Positions 1-9,768 are shown, numbered from the stretch's first letter. The stretch is DNA of 64,000 bases from Croceicoccus sp. Ery15 (GCF_020985305.1 NZ_CP087588.1:1593501-1657500); one strand, 5' to 3'. Program-made: numbers and translations. The notes: a model not told the origin generated them from the letters alone.

Positions 1-2316
1 CTCGTCGCCGATGGCGATACCGATTACGGCCCGCTGACCGCCGATGTGGTGCTGGGCGTGGGCGACGTGACCACGCTGGACATTACGCGCGCCGATCTGG
101 GCGGGATCGGGTTTGCCGGATCGCTGCGCCAGACCCCTTCCGGCCCCTTTGCGGGACAGTTGACGGCCAATGGGCAGGGGCTGGGCGGCGTGGTCCGCCT
201 GTCGGCAGCGGGAGAATATCAACAGGCGCTGATCAACCTGCGCGCAAAGGATACGCAGCTTCCCGGCCCCGGCAATTTCGCGGTGGGATCGGCCATCGTG
301 GATGCGCGGGTCGTGCTGTACGACCAGCCACTGGTAAAGGCCGATGCCCAGCTTTCAGGCTTTACCTATGGCACCACGCGGCTGGCCGCGGGGCGGGTCA
401 AGGTCGATTACCGCGACGGACGCGGCAATGCGCAACTGCTGGCCGAAGGGGTCGCCGGCGTGCCGTTCAGGCTATCGGCAAATGCCGATCTGCAACCCGA
501 AATGTGGCGCATTGCCGCCAAAGGGCGCGCACGCGGGATCGATTTCGCAACCGCCAGCCCGCTGCGCATCGTGCCCGGTAAGGCCAGCTATGAACTGTTG
601 CCCGGCAAGATCGATGTCGGTGGCGGCCATATCCAACTGGCGGGCGAATATGGCACCGGCATGAAACTGCAAAGCCGGATGGAAGGGATCGACATATCGC
701 TTGCCAATGCATTCTCCCCCGCATTGGGCGTAGGCGGCAAGGCCAGCGGCAGTTTCGATTTCCAGCAAGCATCAAGCGGCGCATTCCCGCGGGCCGATGC
801 GCGCATGCGGATCGACGGTTTCACCCGCACGACCGCCGCCGCCGTCAGCCAGCCGGTCGATATCAATTTTGTCGGCAAGCTGCTGCCCGACGGGGGAGAG
901 GCACGCGCCGTCCTGCGCAGCCGTGGCACGGTGATCGGCCGCCTCGTCACCTCGCTTCGCCCGCTGCCCCCAGGTTCGGGAGATTGGGTCACACGGCTGA
1001 TGTCGGCTCCGCTGGGCGGCGGTTTCCGGTATAACGGCCCCGCGACTACGCTGTTCTCCTTCGCGGGCATGGCGGACCAGACGCTGACCGGACCTATCGC
1101 AGTCGCGGCCGATTTCTCGGGCCGGGTCAGCCAGCCGCAACTGGCAGGCATCGTGCGCGGCAAGGATCTGGTCTATGAAAACCACACCTATGGCACGCGC
1201 CTGTCGCGCATGGCCCTCAACGGACGGTTCACCGGCAGCCGGTTCGAGATCGAGAGCTTTAACGCGCGCGCGGGTGACGGGACGGTTTCGGCCAAGGGCT
1301 TTGTCAGCCTGGCCGAGGCAGAGGGCTATCCCATGGATATCGCGGTCGACATGGACCGCGCGCAACTGGCCGATAGCAATGCGCTGGCCGCGACGGCCAC
1401 GGGCAATATCGCGCTGACCAAGCAGGCGGGGCAATCCGCGCTGCTGGCGGGTACGATCCGCCTGCCCGAAACGCGTTACCAGATCGTCACGCAGGCCGCT
1501 GCCGAGGTGCCCACGTTAAAGGGCGTGCGTTTCAAACCACCGCGTGGTCCGGTGCGGATCACCGGCGACGAACCTGCCGAACCGCAGCCGGGCATGTTCG
1601 ATCTGGTGCGTCTGGACCTGTCGGTGAAAGCGCCCGAAAAGCTGTATGTCTCGGGCATGGGGCTGGAGAGCGAGTGGAGCGCCGATCTGAAGCTGTCGGG
1701 CACCAGCGCGGCCCCGCGCCTTGCCGGTAGTGTCGAGCTGGTGCGCGGCACATTGGGCTTTGCGGGCCGGTCGTTCGAGCTGGAGAACGGGGACATCGAC
1801 TTTACCGGCGGCACCACGATCGACCCGACGATCGACATCGCCGCCAGCGACGAGATCGAGGATGTGACCGTGCGCGTGAACGTTACCGGCCGCGCCTATG
1901 ATCCGCAGATCGCGTTCAGCAGCACGCCCGGCCTGCCGCAGGACGAGATCGTGTCGCGCATCCTGTTCGGAAGCTCGGTCGGGAACCTGTCGACCATACA
2001 GGCCGTGCAACTGGCCGCCTCGCTCAATTCGCTGCGCGGCGGGGGTGGCGGGCTGAACCCGCTGGGCACATTGCGGTCGGCCACCGGCGTTGATCGTCTG
2101 CGAATTCTGGGCGGCGACGACGATACCGGCCGCGGCACCGCGCTGGCGGCGGGGCAGTATTTGACCGACGACATCTATGTCGAGCTGATCACCGACGCAC
2201 GCGGCTTTACCGCGACCCAGCTGGAAGTGGCGCTGACCCCTGCCCTGTCGGTGCTGAGCCAGGCAGGCGGATCGTCGGCGGTCGATGTGTCGGTGCAATA
2301 TCGAAAGGATTACTGA
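1..2316 (+). CDS. tamB: TamB, translocation and assembly module subunit (C-terminal part, 5' end outside window)
   Basis: The reading frame is open from base 1, so the gene starts upstream of the window. TamB is an inner-membrane-anchored periplasmic protein that works with the Omp85-type TamA in outer-membrane protein insertion and lipid transport. About 770 residues are visible. They are rich in short beta-strand repeats, and the last 300 residues match the conserved TamB domain (DUF490), for example the region with LELENGDIDFTGGTTIDPTIDI, DEIVSRILFG and the terminal strand VDVSVQYRKDY. The stop codon overlaps the start of the next small gene by one base, so the two are probably co-transcribed. 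tamA would be expected just upstream. Confidence 0.9.
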   Translation, partial: LVADGDTDYGPLTADVVLGVGDVTTLDITRADLGGIGFAGSLRQTPSGPFAGQLTANGQGLGGVVRLSAAGEYQQALINLRAKDTQLPGPGNFAVGSAIVDARVVLYDQPLVKADAQLSGFTYGTTRLAAGRVKVDYRDGRGNAQLLAEGVAGVPFRLSANADLQPEMWRIAAKGRARGIDFATASPLRIVPGKASYELLPGKIDVGGGHIQLAGEYGTGMKLQSRMEGIDISLANAFSPALGVGGKASGSFDFQQASSGAFPRADARMRIDGFTRTTAAAVSQPVDINFVGKLLPDGGEARAVLRSRGTVIGRLVTSLRPLPPGSGDWVTRLMSAPLGGGFRYNGPATTLFSFAGMADQTLTGPIAVAADFSGRVSQPQLAGIVRGKDLVYENHTYGTRLSRMALNGRFTGSRFEIESFNARAGDGTVSAKGFVSLAEAEGYPMDIAVDMDRAQLADSNALAATATGNIALTKQAGQSALLAGTIRLPETRYQIVTQAAAEVPTLKGVRFKPPRGPVRITGDEPAEPQPGMFDLVRLDLSVKAPEKLYVSGMGLESEWSADLKLSGTSAAPRLAGSVELVRGTLGFAGRSFELENGDIDFTGGTTIDPTIDIAASDEIEDVTVRVNVTGRAYDPQIAFSSTPGLPQDEIVSRILFGSSVGNLSTIQAVQLAASLNSLRGGGGGLNPLGTLRSATGVDRLRILGGDDDTGRGTALAAGQYLTDDIYVELITDARGFTATQLEVALTPALSVLSQAGGSSAVDVSVQYRKDY

Positions 2317-2510
2317 TGCGCGCCGCTGCCTGCATCGCCCTGCTGGCCCTGTGCGCCTGTAGCGCGGAGCCCGACTTCGACGAACGCTTCGAAAAGGCCG
2401 ACGCCGAAACGCGACAGCTGGCGCAGGAGATCGACGGCCAGTTGGAGGCGTCGCCCGTGGAACCGGTCGGGGACGCGGAGGCGGCGCAATCCGGCCGAGG
2501 CTTGCGGTAA
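2316..2510 (+). CDS. small predicted lipoprotein (64 aa)
   Basis: This short protein begins with a hydrophobic stretch ending in LCAC, a plausible lipobox, followed by an acidic, helix-prone tail. Its start overlaps the tamB stop by one base (TGATG arrangement), which suggests translational coupling. I do not recognise a family. A small envelope lipoprotein made together with TamB is a reasonable guess, not a demonstrated role. Confidence 0.55.
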   Translation: MRAAACIALLALCACSAEPDFDERFEKADAETRQLAQEIDGQLEASPVEPVGDAEAAQSGRGLR

Positions 2511-2612
2511 AGCACACTGGCGGACAACAATTCCGGTCCCGGCAATCTAGACTGAGCTTGCCAAATCCGCCTGCACCCGTAAGCTTTCACAATGGATCCG
2601 GCAGGTCACAAA

Positions 2613-2993
2613 ATGCGGCGATCAGCTTACGACCAGCCCCCCGCCAAACGGGGGCTGTTGCTGGGCCTGTGGTTGATGGTCGCGGTGGTCGTGCTATCGG
2701 CCCTGCCGACGCAGGCGCAGCCGCGCAGCCGGATTGTCGGATCGGCATTCGACCCCGGTTCGGTGTCGGTCCTCGTCAAGACGCGCGACGAACATCCTGC
2801 CGCCAGATCCGAACAAAGGCGCAAGCAGGATCCCGATACGTCATCGGGTGCAGCGGTCCCCGTATCGTCGCGATCCGCAGCCCGGCCTTTTGCAGCGGGT
2901 CCGGTTCTCCATGAGATTGCCGCCGCAGCGCCGCCGCATACACCGCGCCTGACGGCCAATGCGCCGCGGGCACCGCCTTTCCGCAAAGCCTGA
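2613..2993 (+). CDS. hypothetical secreted or membrane-anchored protein
   Basis: The protein (about 126 aa from the ATG at 2613; another ATG lies at 2592) has basic N-terminal residues, then a hydrophobic segment (GLLLGLWLMVAVVVLSAL), then a possible cleavage site after TQAQ. This resembles a signal peptide. The rest is rich in Ala, Pro and Arg with no recognisable domain. It lies alone between the tamB unit and the antiporter gene. The low-complexity tail leaves real doubt that it is expressed. Confidence 0.35.
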   Translation: MRRSAYDQPPAKRGLLLGLWLMVAVVVLSALPTQAQPRSRIVGSAFDPGSVSVLVKTRDEHPAARSEQRRKQDPDTSSGAAVPVSSRSAARPFAAGPVLHEIAAAAPPHTPRLTANAPRAPPFRKA

Positions 2994-3148
2994 TACCGGC
3001 AAGACTGCACCGTCCTGCCGGATAGTCGCGCGCGGCCCGTTCCGGCCCCCGCGATGGCCCCCTTATATCCGCCGCACACTGTCCAAGGGGTTCGACGCCC
3101 CCTTACGGCAGTGGCGGCACCCCGTCTCCTATCTGGCAGGAGATTACA

Positions 3149-4786
3149 TTGCCCCATTATACGCCCCTGATCGGCACCATCGTGGCCGGTCTCGTCACTG
3201 CATTCATCATGGGTGCGCTTGCCCAACGCCTGCGTATCTCGCCCATCGCGGGCTATCTGTTCGCGGGCGTATTGATCGGCCCGTTTACCCCCGGCTTCGT
3301 CGCCGATATCTCGCTGGCGAACGAGCTGGCCGAAATCGGCGTGATCCTGCTGATGTTCGGGGTCGGGTTGCATTTCTCTTTGCGGGACCTGCTATCGGTC
3401 AGGAAGATCGCGGTTCCCGGTGCGCTGGTGCAAATCGTGACCGCCACACTGCTCGGCCTTGGCCTTTCGCACTGGATGGGCTGGCCGCTGATTGCGGGCC
3501 TGATCTTCGGCCTTGCGCTTTCGGTGGCCAGCACGGTCGTGCTGCTGCGCGCCATCCAGTCGCGCGACCTCGTCAACACCGATCGCGGACGGATCGCGGT
3601 GGGTTGGTTGATCGTCGAGGATCTGGCGATGGTCGTCGCGCTTGTCCTGCTGCCGCCCGTGGCGCAATTGATGGAGGGCGGCGGTTCGGCATCGGGCATT
3701 GTCGCCGTTCTGGGGCTGACCACCGTGAAGGTCGGCGGCTTCGTCGCCTTTATGCTGATCGTGGGGCGGCGACTGATCCCGTCGGGCCTGCACTGGGTCG
3801 CGCATAGCGGTTCGCGCGAATTGTTCCGTCTGGCGGTGCTTGCCATCGCACTGGGCGTGGCCTTTGGCGCGGCGCATATCTTTGGTGTGTCCTTTGCGCT
3901 GGGCGCGTTTTTCGCCGGCATGATCCTTGGCGAAACCCCGCTCAGCAAACGGGCCGCAGAGGAAACGCTGCCCCTGCGCGATGCCTTTGCCGTGCTGTTC
4001 TTCGTGTCGGTGGGCATGCTTTTCGACCCGTCGGTGATCGTGGAAAGGCCCCTGCCCTTGCTGGCCACGGTGGCAATCATCCTGCTGGGAAAATCGCTGG
4101 CTGCCTATGCCATCACCCGCGCCTTCGGCTATGAAAACCGCACGGCGCTGACAGTGTCGATCAGCCTTGCGCAGATCGGCGAATTCTCGTTCATTCTTGC
4201 CGGTCTGGGCACCGATCTTGGCGTCCTGCCTGATGAAGCACGCGACCTGATCCTTGCGGGCGCCATTCTGTCGATCTTTGCCAATCCGATCCTGTTTACG
4301 CTGGTATCGAACCACATTGCTGGCGGCGCGCATTCGCGGCGCTCTGCCAGCGGTGCACATGGCAAGCAGGTCGAACGGATCGTGCTTGTCGGCCATGGCC
4401 GCGTCGGCAGCCTGCTGGCCCGCGACCTGCGTTCGGCCGATCGGCACATGCTGGTTATCGAGGACCGGTCCGAAACCGCCGAGGCCGCCTCGCAAGAAGG
4501 GTATGAGGTGATCATCGGCAATGCCGTCAACTGGCAAGTGCTGGCCGAGGCCCGCATCGAAAGCGCCGACGTGCTGATCATCGCCATTCCCGAGGGATAC
4601 GAAGCGGGAGCCATCGCCGAAACAGCGCGCGGGATGAACCCCGCGATCACCATTCTGGCGCGCGCCCATTCGGAACAGGAAGTGAAACATCTGGAACGGC
4701 TGGGCGTCGATCACATCATCATGGGCGAGCGCGAGATCGCCCGTGGCCTGTTCGATCATATGCGACGGCGGCGCGAGACCGTCTGA
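3149..4786 (+). CDS. CPA2-family monovalent cation/proton antiporter with TrkA-N domain (KefB/YbaL type)
   Basis: At 545 aa the protein has the usual length for YbaL/KefB-type transporters. Residues about 1-385 form some 12 membrane helices of the Na+/H+ exchanger fold (LRISPIAGYLFAGVLIGPFTPG, then FALGAFFAGMILGETPLS). Residues about 405-530 form a cytoplasmic TrkA-N/Rossmann domain (RIVLVGHGRVGSLLARDL, GNAVNWQVL). The role would be K+ or Na+ efflux in exchange for H+, gated by a nucleotide-binding domain. The start is a TTG, chosen because AGGAG lies 6-7 bases upstream and the next in-frame starts would remove the first helix. A strong inverted-repeat terminator follows at 4821. Confidence 0.88.
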   Translation: MPHYTPLIGTIVAGLVTAFIMGALAQRLRISPIAGYLFAGVLIGPFTPGFVADISLANELAEIGVILLMFGVGLHFSLRDLLSVRKIAVPGALVQIVTATLLGLGLSHWMGWPLIAGLIFGLALSVASTVVLLRAIQSRDLVNTDRGRIAVGWLIVEDLAMVVALVLLPPVAQLMEGGGSASGIVAVLGLTTVKVGGFVAFMLIVGRRLIPSGLHWVAHSGSRELFRLAVLAIALGVAFGAAHIFGVSFALGAFFAGMILGETPLSKRAAEETLPLRDAFAVLFFVSVGMLFDPSVIVERPLPLLATVAIILLGKSLAAYAITRAFGYENRTALTVSISLAQIGEFSFILAGLGTDLGVLPDEARDLILAGAILSIFANPILFTLVSNHIAGGAHSRRSASGAHGKQVERIVLVGHGRVGSLLARDLRSADRHMLVIEDRSETAEAASQEGYEVIIGNAVNWQVLAEARIESADVLIIAIPEGYEAGAIAETARGMNPAITILARAHSEQEVKHLERLGVDHIIMGEREIARGLFDHMRRRRETV

Positions 4787-4820
4787 ACCCGATTGCGGCA
4801 GGCGGCCCCCACCTGTCGCA

Positions 4821-4867
4821 GGAACGGCGTGCCCGAACCCCTCCCCACCAAAAGGGCACGCCGTTCC
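4821..4867. terminator. bidirectional stem-loop terminator
   Basis: A perfect 14-bp inverted repeat (GGAACGGCGTGCCC and its complement) encloses a 19-base loop. It lies between the 3' ends of two convergent genes, so it probably stops transcription from both sides. It has no long T-run. Confidence 0.6.
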
Positions 4868-4874
4868 ATTCCCG

Positions 4875-5189
4875 TCAGCCGAAGCCGCTTCCCCACAACA
4901 GGAAGCACGCCAGAGGTATTCCGGCGATTACGCCCAGAAAGACCGCCGCGTTGCGCAGATCCCGCAGGCCAAAGCGGTCGATGTGGTCGCTGCGGAACTG
5001 GCGATATTGCGGGGCGATGTCCTCCTCGCAGGACAGCATGGCGACATCCATGGCAGTGGCTTCCTTGCGGAACCAGCGCAGCACGCGCTGCAACTCGGCG
5101 TCGGTCAGATCGGGGTAACGGGCAAGGATCGCGGCAATTTCCGCACGCAGCATTATGCACGCCGGTTGGCGCGTTGTTTCGTTGGTCAT
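4875..5189 (-). CDS. hypothetical protein with C-terminal membrane helix
   Basis: This 104-aa protein has a helical, charged N-terminal region (residues about 15-75) and one hydrophobic segment near its C-terminus (NAAVFLGVIAGIPLACFLLW). It is probably a small tail-anchored inner-membrane protein. AGGTGA lies shortly before the ATG. It converges on the antiporter gene across a stem-loop terminator. I do not recognise a family. Confidence 0.6.
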   Translation of the reverse strand: MTNETTRQPACIMLRAEIAAILARYPDLTDAELQRVLRWFRKEATAMDVAMLSCEEDIAPQYRQFRSDHIDRFGLRDLRNAAVFLGVIAGIPLACFLLWGSGFG

Positions 5190-5242
5190 ATTTCACCTGA
5201 TGAACGATGGGGATTATGGCCCGACCGTGCGGGCCCGTTCGA

Positions 5243-5602
5243 TCAGACGCGAGGGGGTGCCCGTGCCCGGTTGGCCTGTGCGGCGGACTGGCGCATGCCA
5301 GCCGCCGGTTTGCTGTGCCATCGGGTCGTCCCGGACATATCCGGCTGAGCGTGGTGCGATGCAGGCCAGACCGGCACCGGCGCTTTGCCGCCACCGCCCG
5401 TCTTGGAATCCCCGTCACGCCAAGCGTTCTGCAACGCAGGTATAACCGCCTTGCGCAATTCCAGAGGCCCGCCCGCCGCCGCGCTGCGTTCGCCGGTACT
5501 GGTGACCGAGACTGCTTGTCCGCCTTGCGCAGGGGCAGCCGACGCCAATGCCAGCGCGACCAGCGCAAGCAGCCGGAACATCAGGAGGGGCAGGATTCGC
5601 AC
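5243..5602 (-). CDS. hypothetical secreted protein
   Basis: From the GTG at 5602 the product starts MRILPLLMFRLLALVALALAS, a good signal peptide with probable cleavage near APAQG. An ATG at 5581 and a GTG at 5617 are alternative starts. The mature part (about 95 aa) has no recognisable domain. It is transcribed away from the TonB-dependent receptor gene and shares its upstream region. The coding call rests mainly on the signal peptide. Confidence 0.4.
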   Translation of the reverse strand: MRILPLLMFRLLALVALALASAAPAQGGQAVSVTSTGERSAAAGGPLELRKAVIPALQNAWRDGDSKTGGGGKAPVPVWPASHHAQPDMSGTTRWHSKPAAGMRQSAAQANRARAPPRV

Positions 5603-5715
5603 CTTTCGCCCATCCACCGAATCTCGCTGCGGCGCAAGATCGCATTGCGTCGCACGTCAAAAGCGAATGGCAGACTTCGCACCCCGGCGTTCTCGACAAT
5701 AGCCCAGAATGCCCC

Positions 5716-5739
5716 TTGCAAATGCGAATGCCTATCATT
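5716..5739. promoter_or_regulatory. candidate Fur box upstream of the siderophore receptor
   Basis: The stretch TTGCAAATGCGAATGCC followed by TATCATT contains NAT(A/T)AT-like hexamers, as expected of an iron-responsive Fur site. It lies 33 to 56 bases before the receptor start codon. Iron regulation is expected for this operon, but the match is imperfect. Confidence 0.35.
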
Positions 5740-5771
5740 AACGGGGTTCGCGCAAATCTTGAGGGGACCCC

Positions 5772-7898
5772 ATGCGACTGCTGAAATACTCCATCCTGAC
5801 GGCCACCATGCTTGTGCCGGTGACCGCTTTTGCCAACGACGATGCCGCCGGGGCAGAGCAGCCGCGCGACATCGTCGTGTCGGGAATGATGGAAGAAAGC
5901 GCGACGGCCACAAAAACCGATACGCCGGTGATCGAGGTTCCGCAGCCCGTGACCATCGTGGATGACGAAGTGTTCGAGGCGCAGGGCGCCGTGTCGGTTA
6001 GCGATACGCTGAACTATGTCGCGGGCGTGACTGCCAATCCCTATGGTCCCGACAGCCGCGTCGACGGCGCGCTGGTGCGCGGGATCAGCGCGCTGCAATT
6101 CCGCGACGGCATGCGCGATATCTTCAGCTATTACGCCAGCATCCGCGCCGACCCGTATAATTTCGACCGCATCGAACTGGTGCGCGGTCCCGCGTCGGTC
6201 CTGTTTGGACAGGGTTCGCTGGGCGGCATCGTCAATATGGTGTCCAAGACCCCGCAATTCGAAACCGGCGGCGAATTCTCGCTGCGCTATGGCTCTTTCG
6301 ATCGCAAGGAGGCGCTGGCCGACATTACCGGCCCCGTCACCGACACGCTGGCGGCGCGCGTCGTGGCGCGGGTGCGCGATTCAGGGTCGCAGACCGATCA
6401 CGTACCCGATGACCGCGTGATGTTCTCCCCCTCCGTCACCTTCGCGCCGGCCGACACCACGCAGATCACGCTGATCGGCCTGTATCAAGAGGACGATGGC
6501 GGTTCGACCTCGCAGTTCCTGCCGCTGGTCGGCACCATTCTGCCCAATCCCAACGGGCAGCTCGACAATGATCTGTTTATCGGAAAGCCCGGATGGGACC
6601 GCTATGACGGGCGCCTGCTGCAAGGCACGATCATCGCCAGCCACGAATTCTCGCCGGAGCTGACGGTGAATGCCAAGGCGCGCTATATCGACAGCGACCT
6701 CACCTATCTGACCCATTATCCCAACAGCTATTCCAACCCGCAGAACCCCTATGTCGATGCGGATCAGCGCCAGATCTATAATTATGCCAGCGGCAGCCTT
6801 GCCCGCATGGAGATCTTTTCGACTGACAATAATGTGCAATATGACTTCCGCACCGGCGACGCGATCGAACACACGCTGCTGGCGGGCATCGATTACAGCT
6901 GGAACCGCGTGCGCAAGGACAGCGGCTATGCGCTGGAGCTGATCAATATTTACGACATCGATTACGACAGCCTGTCGGATTTCAACGGCACCATCCCGAT
7001 GCCGGGCGATGCGGGCTATCTTTATGGCTTTGCCGAAGATGTGAAGCAGACGCAGATCGGCTTTTACCTGCAGGACCAGATCCGCATGTGGGACCGCGTG
7101 TCGATCGTGCTGGGCGTCCGGAGGGACGAGGCGCGATCGACCTCTTATGGCGAGGAAGTCTATGATCAGGGCGCGACCACGTTCCGCGCCGGTATCATCG
7201 GTGAAGTCGTCGACGGCGTATCGCCCTTCTTCAGCTATACCGAGAGTTTCGAGCCGATCAGCGGTTCCGACCTCTACGGCGACCCCTTCGTGCCCAAGAC
7301 GGGCCGCCAGTTCGAGGCGGGGGTCAAGTTCCATCCTGCCGACCAGATCATCGTGACCGCCACGGCCTATCACATCAAAGAGGCGAACCGCCCAGTCGCT
7401 GCGGTGGTGCCCAGCCCCGACGATCCGAACGTGATCCTGAACGGCCAGTTGCAAATCGGCTCGCTGACGTCGAAGGGCGTCGAGTTCGAGGCCAATGCCA
7501 CCCTGCCCGGCAATCTGCTGCTGATCGCCAACGCCAGCTATAACGAGGCGGAGATCGAGGATACGGGCCAGCAGCTCGACAATGTGCCCAAGTTCAATGC
7601 CTCGCTATGGGCGATGAAGGATTTCGCCCTGTCGGACAGCACCGGCGCGCGGATCGGCGCGGGCGTACGCCATGTGGGCAAGAACAAATCATACGGCGCG
7701 GCCTTCCCCGACGGGCTGACCACGCCTGCCTTCACACTGGTCGACGCGGTCGCCGAAGTCAGCTGGGAAAGCTGGAGCCTTGCGCTGAACGCCACCAACC
7801 TGCTGGGCAAGGACTATTATTCCGCCTGCCTTGCTCGGGGCGATTGCTTCATGGGAAGCGAACGCAATGTGTATGGCACGCTGAGCTATCGGTTCTGA
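5772..7898 (+). CDS. TonB-dependent siderophore receptor
   Basis: This 708-aa outer-membrane receptor has a signal peptide (MRLLKYSILTATMLVPVTAFA), an N-terminal plug domain (residues about 55-165, with LVRGISALQFRDGM and ELVRGPASVLFGQGSLGGIVN) and a 22-strand barrel ending in an aromatic strand (GTLSYRF). It should import a ferric siderophore using TonB energy; the ligand cannot be read from sequence. GAGGGGA lies just before the ATG. The stop overlaps the next start by one base, giving an operon with a membrane protein and a PepSY protein that are typical partners of such receptors. Confidence 0.92.
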   Translation: MRLLKYSILTATMLVPVTAFANDDAAGAEQPRDIVVSGMMEESATATKTDTPVIEVPQPVTIVDDEVFEAQGAVSVSDTLNYVAGVTANPYGPDSRVDGALVRGISALQFRDGMRDIFSYYASIRADPYNFDRIELVRGPASVLFGQGSLGGIVNMVSKTPQFETGGEFSLRYGSFDRKEALADITGPVTDTLAARVVARVRDSGSQTDHVPDDRVMFSPSVTFAPADTTQITLIGLYQEDDGGSTSQFLPLVGTILPNPNGQLDNDLFIGKPGWDRYDGRLLQGTIIASHEFSPELTVNAKARYIDSDLTYLTHYPNSYSNPQNPYVDADQRQIYNYASGSLARMEIFSTDNNVQYDFRTGDAIEHTLLAGIDYSWNRVRKDSGYALELINIYDIDYDSLSDFNGTIPMPGDAGYLYGFAEDVKQTQIGFYLQDQIRMWDRVSIVLGVRRDEARSTSYGEEVYDQGATTFRAGIIGEVVDGVSPFFSYTESFEPISGSDLYGDPFVPKTGRQFEAGVKFHPADQIIVTATAYHIKEANRPVAAVVPSPDDPNVILNGQLQIGSLTSKGVEFEANATLPGNLLLIANASYNEAEIEDTGQQLDNVPKFNASLWAMKDFALSDSTGARIGAGVRHVGKNKSYGAAFPDGLTTPAFTLVDAVAEVSWESWSLALNATNLLGKDYYSACLARGDCFMGSERNVYGTLSYRF

Positions 7899-8485
7899 TG
7901 GGCGGCGATGCCCCGCTGCTGACCGGCAGTGCGCTGGCGGTCCTCGGCGTTGTCATGCTGCGCTGGTCATGGGGGCGGCCCCGGCGGGCCACCTTGCCCA
8001 ATCTGGCGGGCTGGGCATCGCTTGCCGCTGCCGTGATCTGCGGCGCGGCTGCGGCGGGCGCGTGGGGCATTGCGGTCGCTTCGCTATGGGCGATGGGCGC
8101 GGCGTGCGCCTTGCTGGCATGGGCGGGCCTGACCGCTGCACCGCCCGCGACCAATGCGCGGCGCGCGTCCGATCGGCGCGCGGGCATGCTGCCGCAGGGT
8201 GACGAGCCCTTGCGCCTTGGCGGGCGAGTGCTGACCTTCCTGCTGGTGGCGGTGTTGTCGATGGCGGCGTCCATCGCCATCGCGCTTGGCATGCGCTGGA
8301 TCGCGCTGCTGTGCGGCACGGCAGAGGGCAATGCGTCGGTGCTGGCGCTGTTTGCGGCGCCGCTGGCGTGGACGATCCTTGCCTATGCGCTGCTGATGAC
8401 AGCCAGCCGCAAGCGGCAGTTCGCGATGATCGCGTGCAGCCTGCTGGCCGTCCTGCCCCCCGTTCTGACAGGAATCATGGTATGA
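7898..8485 (+). CDS. multi-pass membrane protein, apparent DUF3325-DUF3649 fusion
   Basis: The 195-aa protein has about three helices in the first 85 residues, a polar linker rich in Arg (residues about 88-108) and about three more helices. The first half resembles DUF3325 proteins and the second half resembles DUF3649 proteins. These are two small membrane families usually encoded as separate genes beside siderophore receptors and PepSY proteins. The assignment is from pattern memory and is tentative. Both ends overlap neighbouring genes (1 base with the receptor, 4 bases with the PepSY gene), so it belongs to the iron-uptake operon. Confidence 0.6.
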   Translation: MGGDAPLLTGSALAVLGVVMLRWSWGRPRRATLPNLAGWASLAAAVICGAAAAGAWGIAVASLWAMGAACALLAWAGLTAAPPATNARRASDRRAGMLPQGDEPLRLGGRVLTFLLVAVLSMAASIAIALGMRWIALLCGTAEGNASVLALFAAPLAWTILAYALLMTASRKRQFAMIACSLLAVLPPVLTGIMV

Positions 8486-9768
8486 GCCGGACAATCGAAG
8501 CGGGCACGGTCAAACGCGCCCTTTCCGCCCACGCCGCCACCGGGCTGATCGCGGGGGCCTTGCTCTATCTCGTCTCGCTGACGGGCACGATCGCGGTGTT
8601 CTATGCCGAATTACAGCGTATCGAGCAGCCTAACGCGCCTGAAATGACCGCAATTGCGCCCGAAGCGGTGCAGAACGGTGTCGAACATGCGCTGAAGCAG
8701 CCATCGGGCGATGCGCCGACGACGCATCTTTACGTGCATATGCCGGTCGACGATCTGCCCCGCACAACGATCACCACCGATAACGATGCGTGGCATCTGG
8801 ATATCGACGGCAATATCGCCATGCCCGAGGAAATCGCATGGTCCGACTTCCTCGTCGCGCTGCATTACACGCTGAACCTGCCCGCGCTGGTCGGCATCAC
8901 CATCGTCGGCATTCTGGGCGTGATGATGCTGGCATTGTCGCTGTCGGGCGTGGTCGCCCTGCCGCGCATATTCCGCGATGCGTTCCGCCTACGCGCGCGT
9001 AGTCCGGGCGGCGTGGCGCTGGCTGACTGGCATAACCGGCTGAGCGTGTGGACACTGCCGTTCGGCATCGCCATCGCACTGACCGGAGCATTGATAGGAC
9101 TGGCGACGGTCACGGCCTATGGCATTGCGGCCAATGATTACGGCGGCGATGTCGGGGCAGTTTACGAACCCATATTCGGCGGAGAACCGGTGGGCGACGA
9201 TGCGCCTGCCCCTGCGCCCGATGTCGCGGCGGCCTTGCGCTATATGGCCAGCCACTACCCGCAGGTCGAACCCAGCTATGCGATCCTGCACGATCCGCTG
9301 ACGCGCGGTCAGCATATTCAGATCGTGGGGCTGCACGATAAACGGCTGATCTTCGGCGAATATTACAGCTTCGACGCCAGCGGGAAATTCACCGGCACGG
9401 CGGGCCTGTCCGATGGCGACTGGGGCCAGCAGGCCGCCGCATCGACCTATCAGCTGCATTTCGGCACCTTTGGCGGAATCTGGGTCAAGATCGCCTATGC
9501 GCTGTTCGGCGCGGCGCTGACGGCGGTTTGCGCGACAGGCACCTATATCTGGCTGGGCAAACGGCGCCGCCGCGGGTTTGACGAACCGAAGCTGAGGGCA
9601 TTGTGGAACGGCGTGGTGATCGGCGCCCCGGTCGCGCTTGCACTTAGCTTCGCTGGCAGGCTGCTGATCGGCAATGCGGCCCCTCTCTTGGCGATTTTCT
9701 GGGTTTCCTATGCGCTTCTTATCGCCCTGTGCCTTGCGCGATGCCGCACGCGTGGCAGCATTGTCTGA
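8482..9768 (+). CDS. PepSY-associated transmembrane protein of siderophore uptake operon
   Basis: The 428-aa protein has the PepSY-TM layout: an N-terminal helix (ATGLIAGALLYLVSLTGTIAVFY), a periplasmic PepSY-like region, paired central helices (LVGITIVGILGVMMLALSLSG and IAIALTGALIGLATV), a second periplasmic region, and C-terminal helices ending near residue 425. Proteins of this type are thought to reduce or process siderophore iron in the periplasm or inner membrane. The ATG at 8482 overlaps the upstream stop (ATGA), which supports this start and translational coupling. Confidence 0.82.
   Translation: MSRTIEAGTVKRALSAHAATGLIAGALLYLVSLTGTIAVFYAELQRIEQPNAPEMTAIAPEAVQNGVEHALKQPSGDAPTTHLYVHMPVDDLPRTTITTDNDAWHLDIDGNIAMPEEIAWSDFLVALHYTLNLPALVGITIVGILGVMMLALSLSGVVALPRIFRDAFRLRARSPGGVALADWHNRLSVWTLPFGIAIALTGALIGLATVTAYGIAANDYGGDVGAVYEPIFGGEPVGDDAPAPAPDVAAALRYMASHYPQVEPSYAILHDPLTRGQHIQIVGLHDKRLIFGEYYSFDASGKFTGTAGLSDGDWGQQAAASTYQLHFGTFGGIWVKIAYALFGAALTAVCATGTYIWLGKRRRRGFDEPKLRALWNGVVIGAPVALALSFAGRLLIGNAAPLLAIFWVSYALLIALCLARCRTRGSIV

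Noticed and set aside
46..2316. A complete gene starting at the ATG-like codon at 46
   Set aside because: The same frame is open back to base 1 and TamB is much longer, so the gene is truncated by the window edge.
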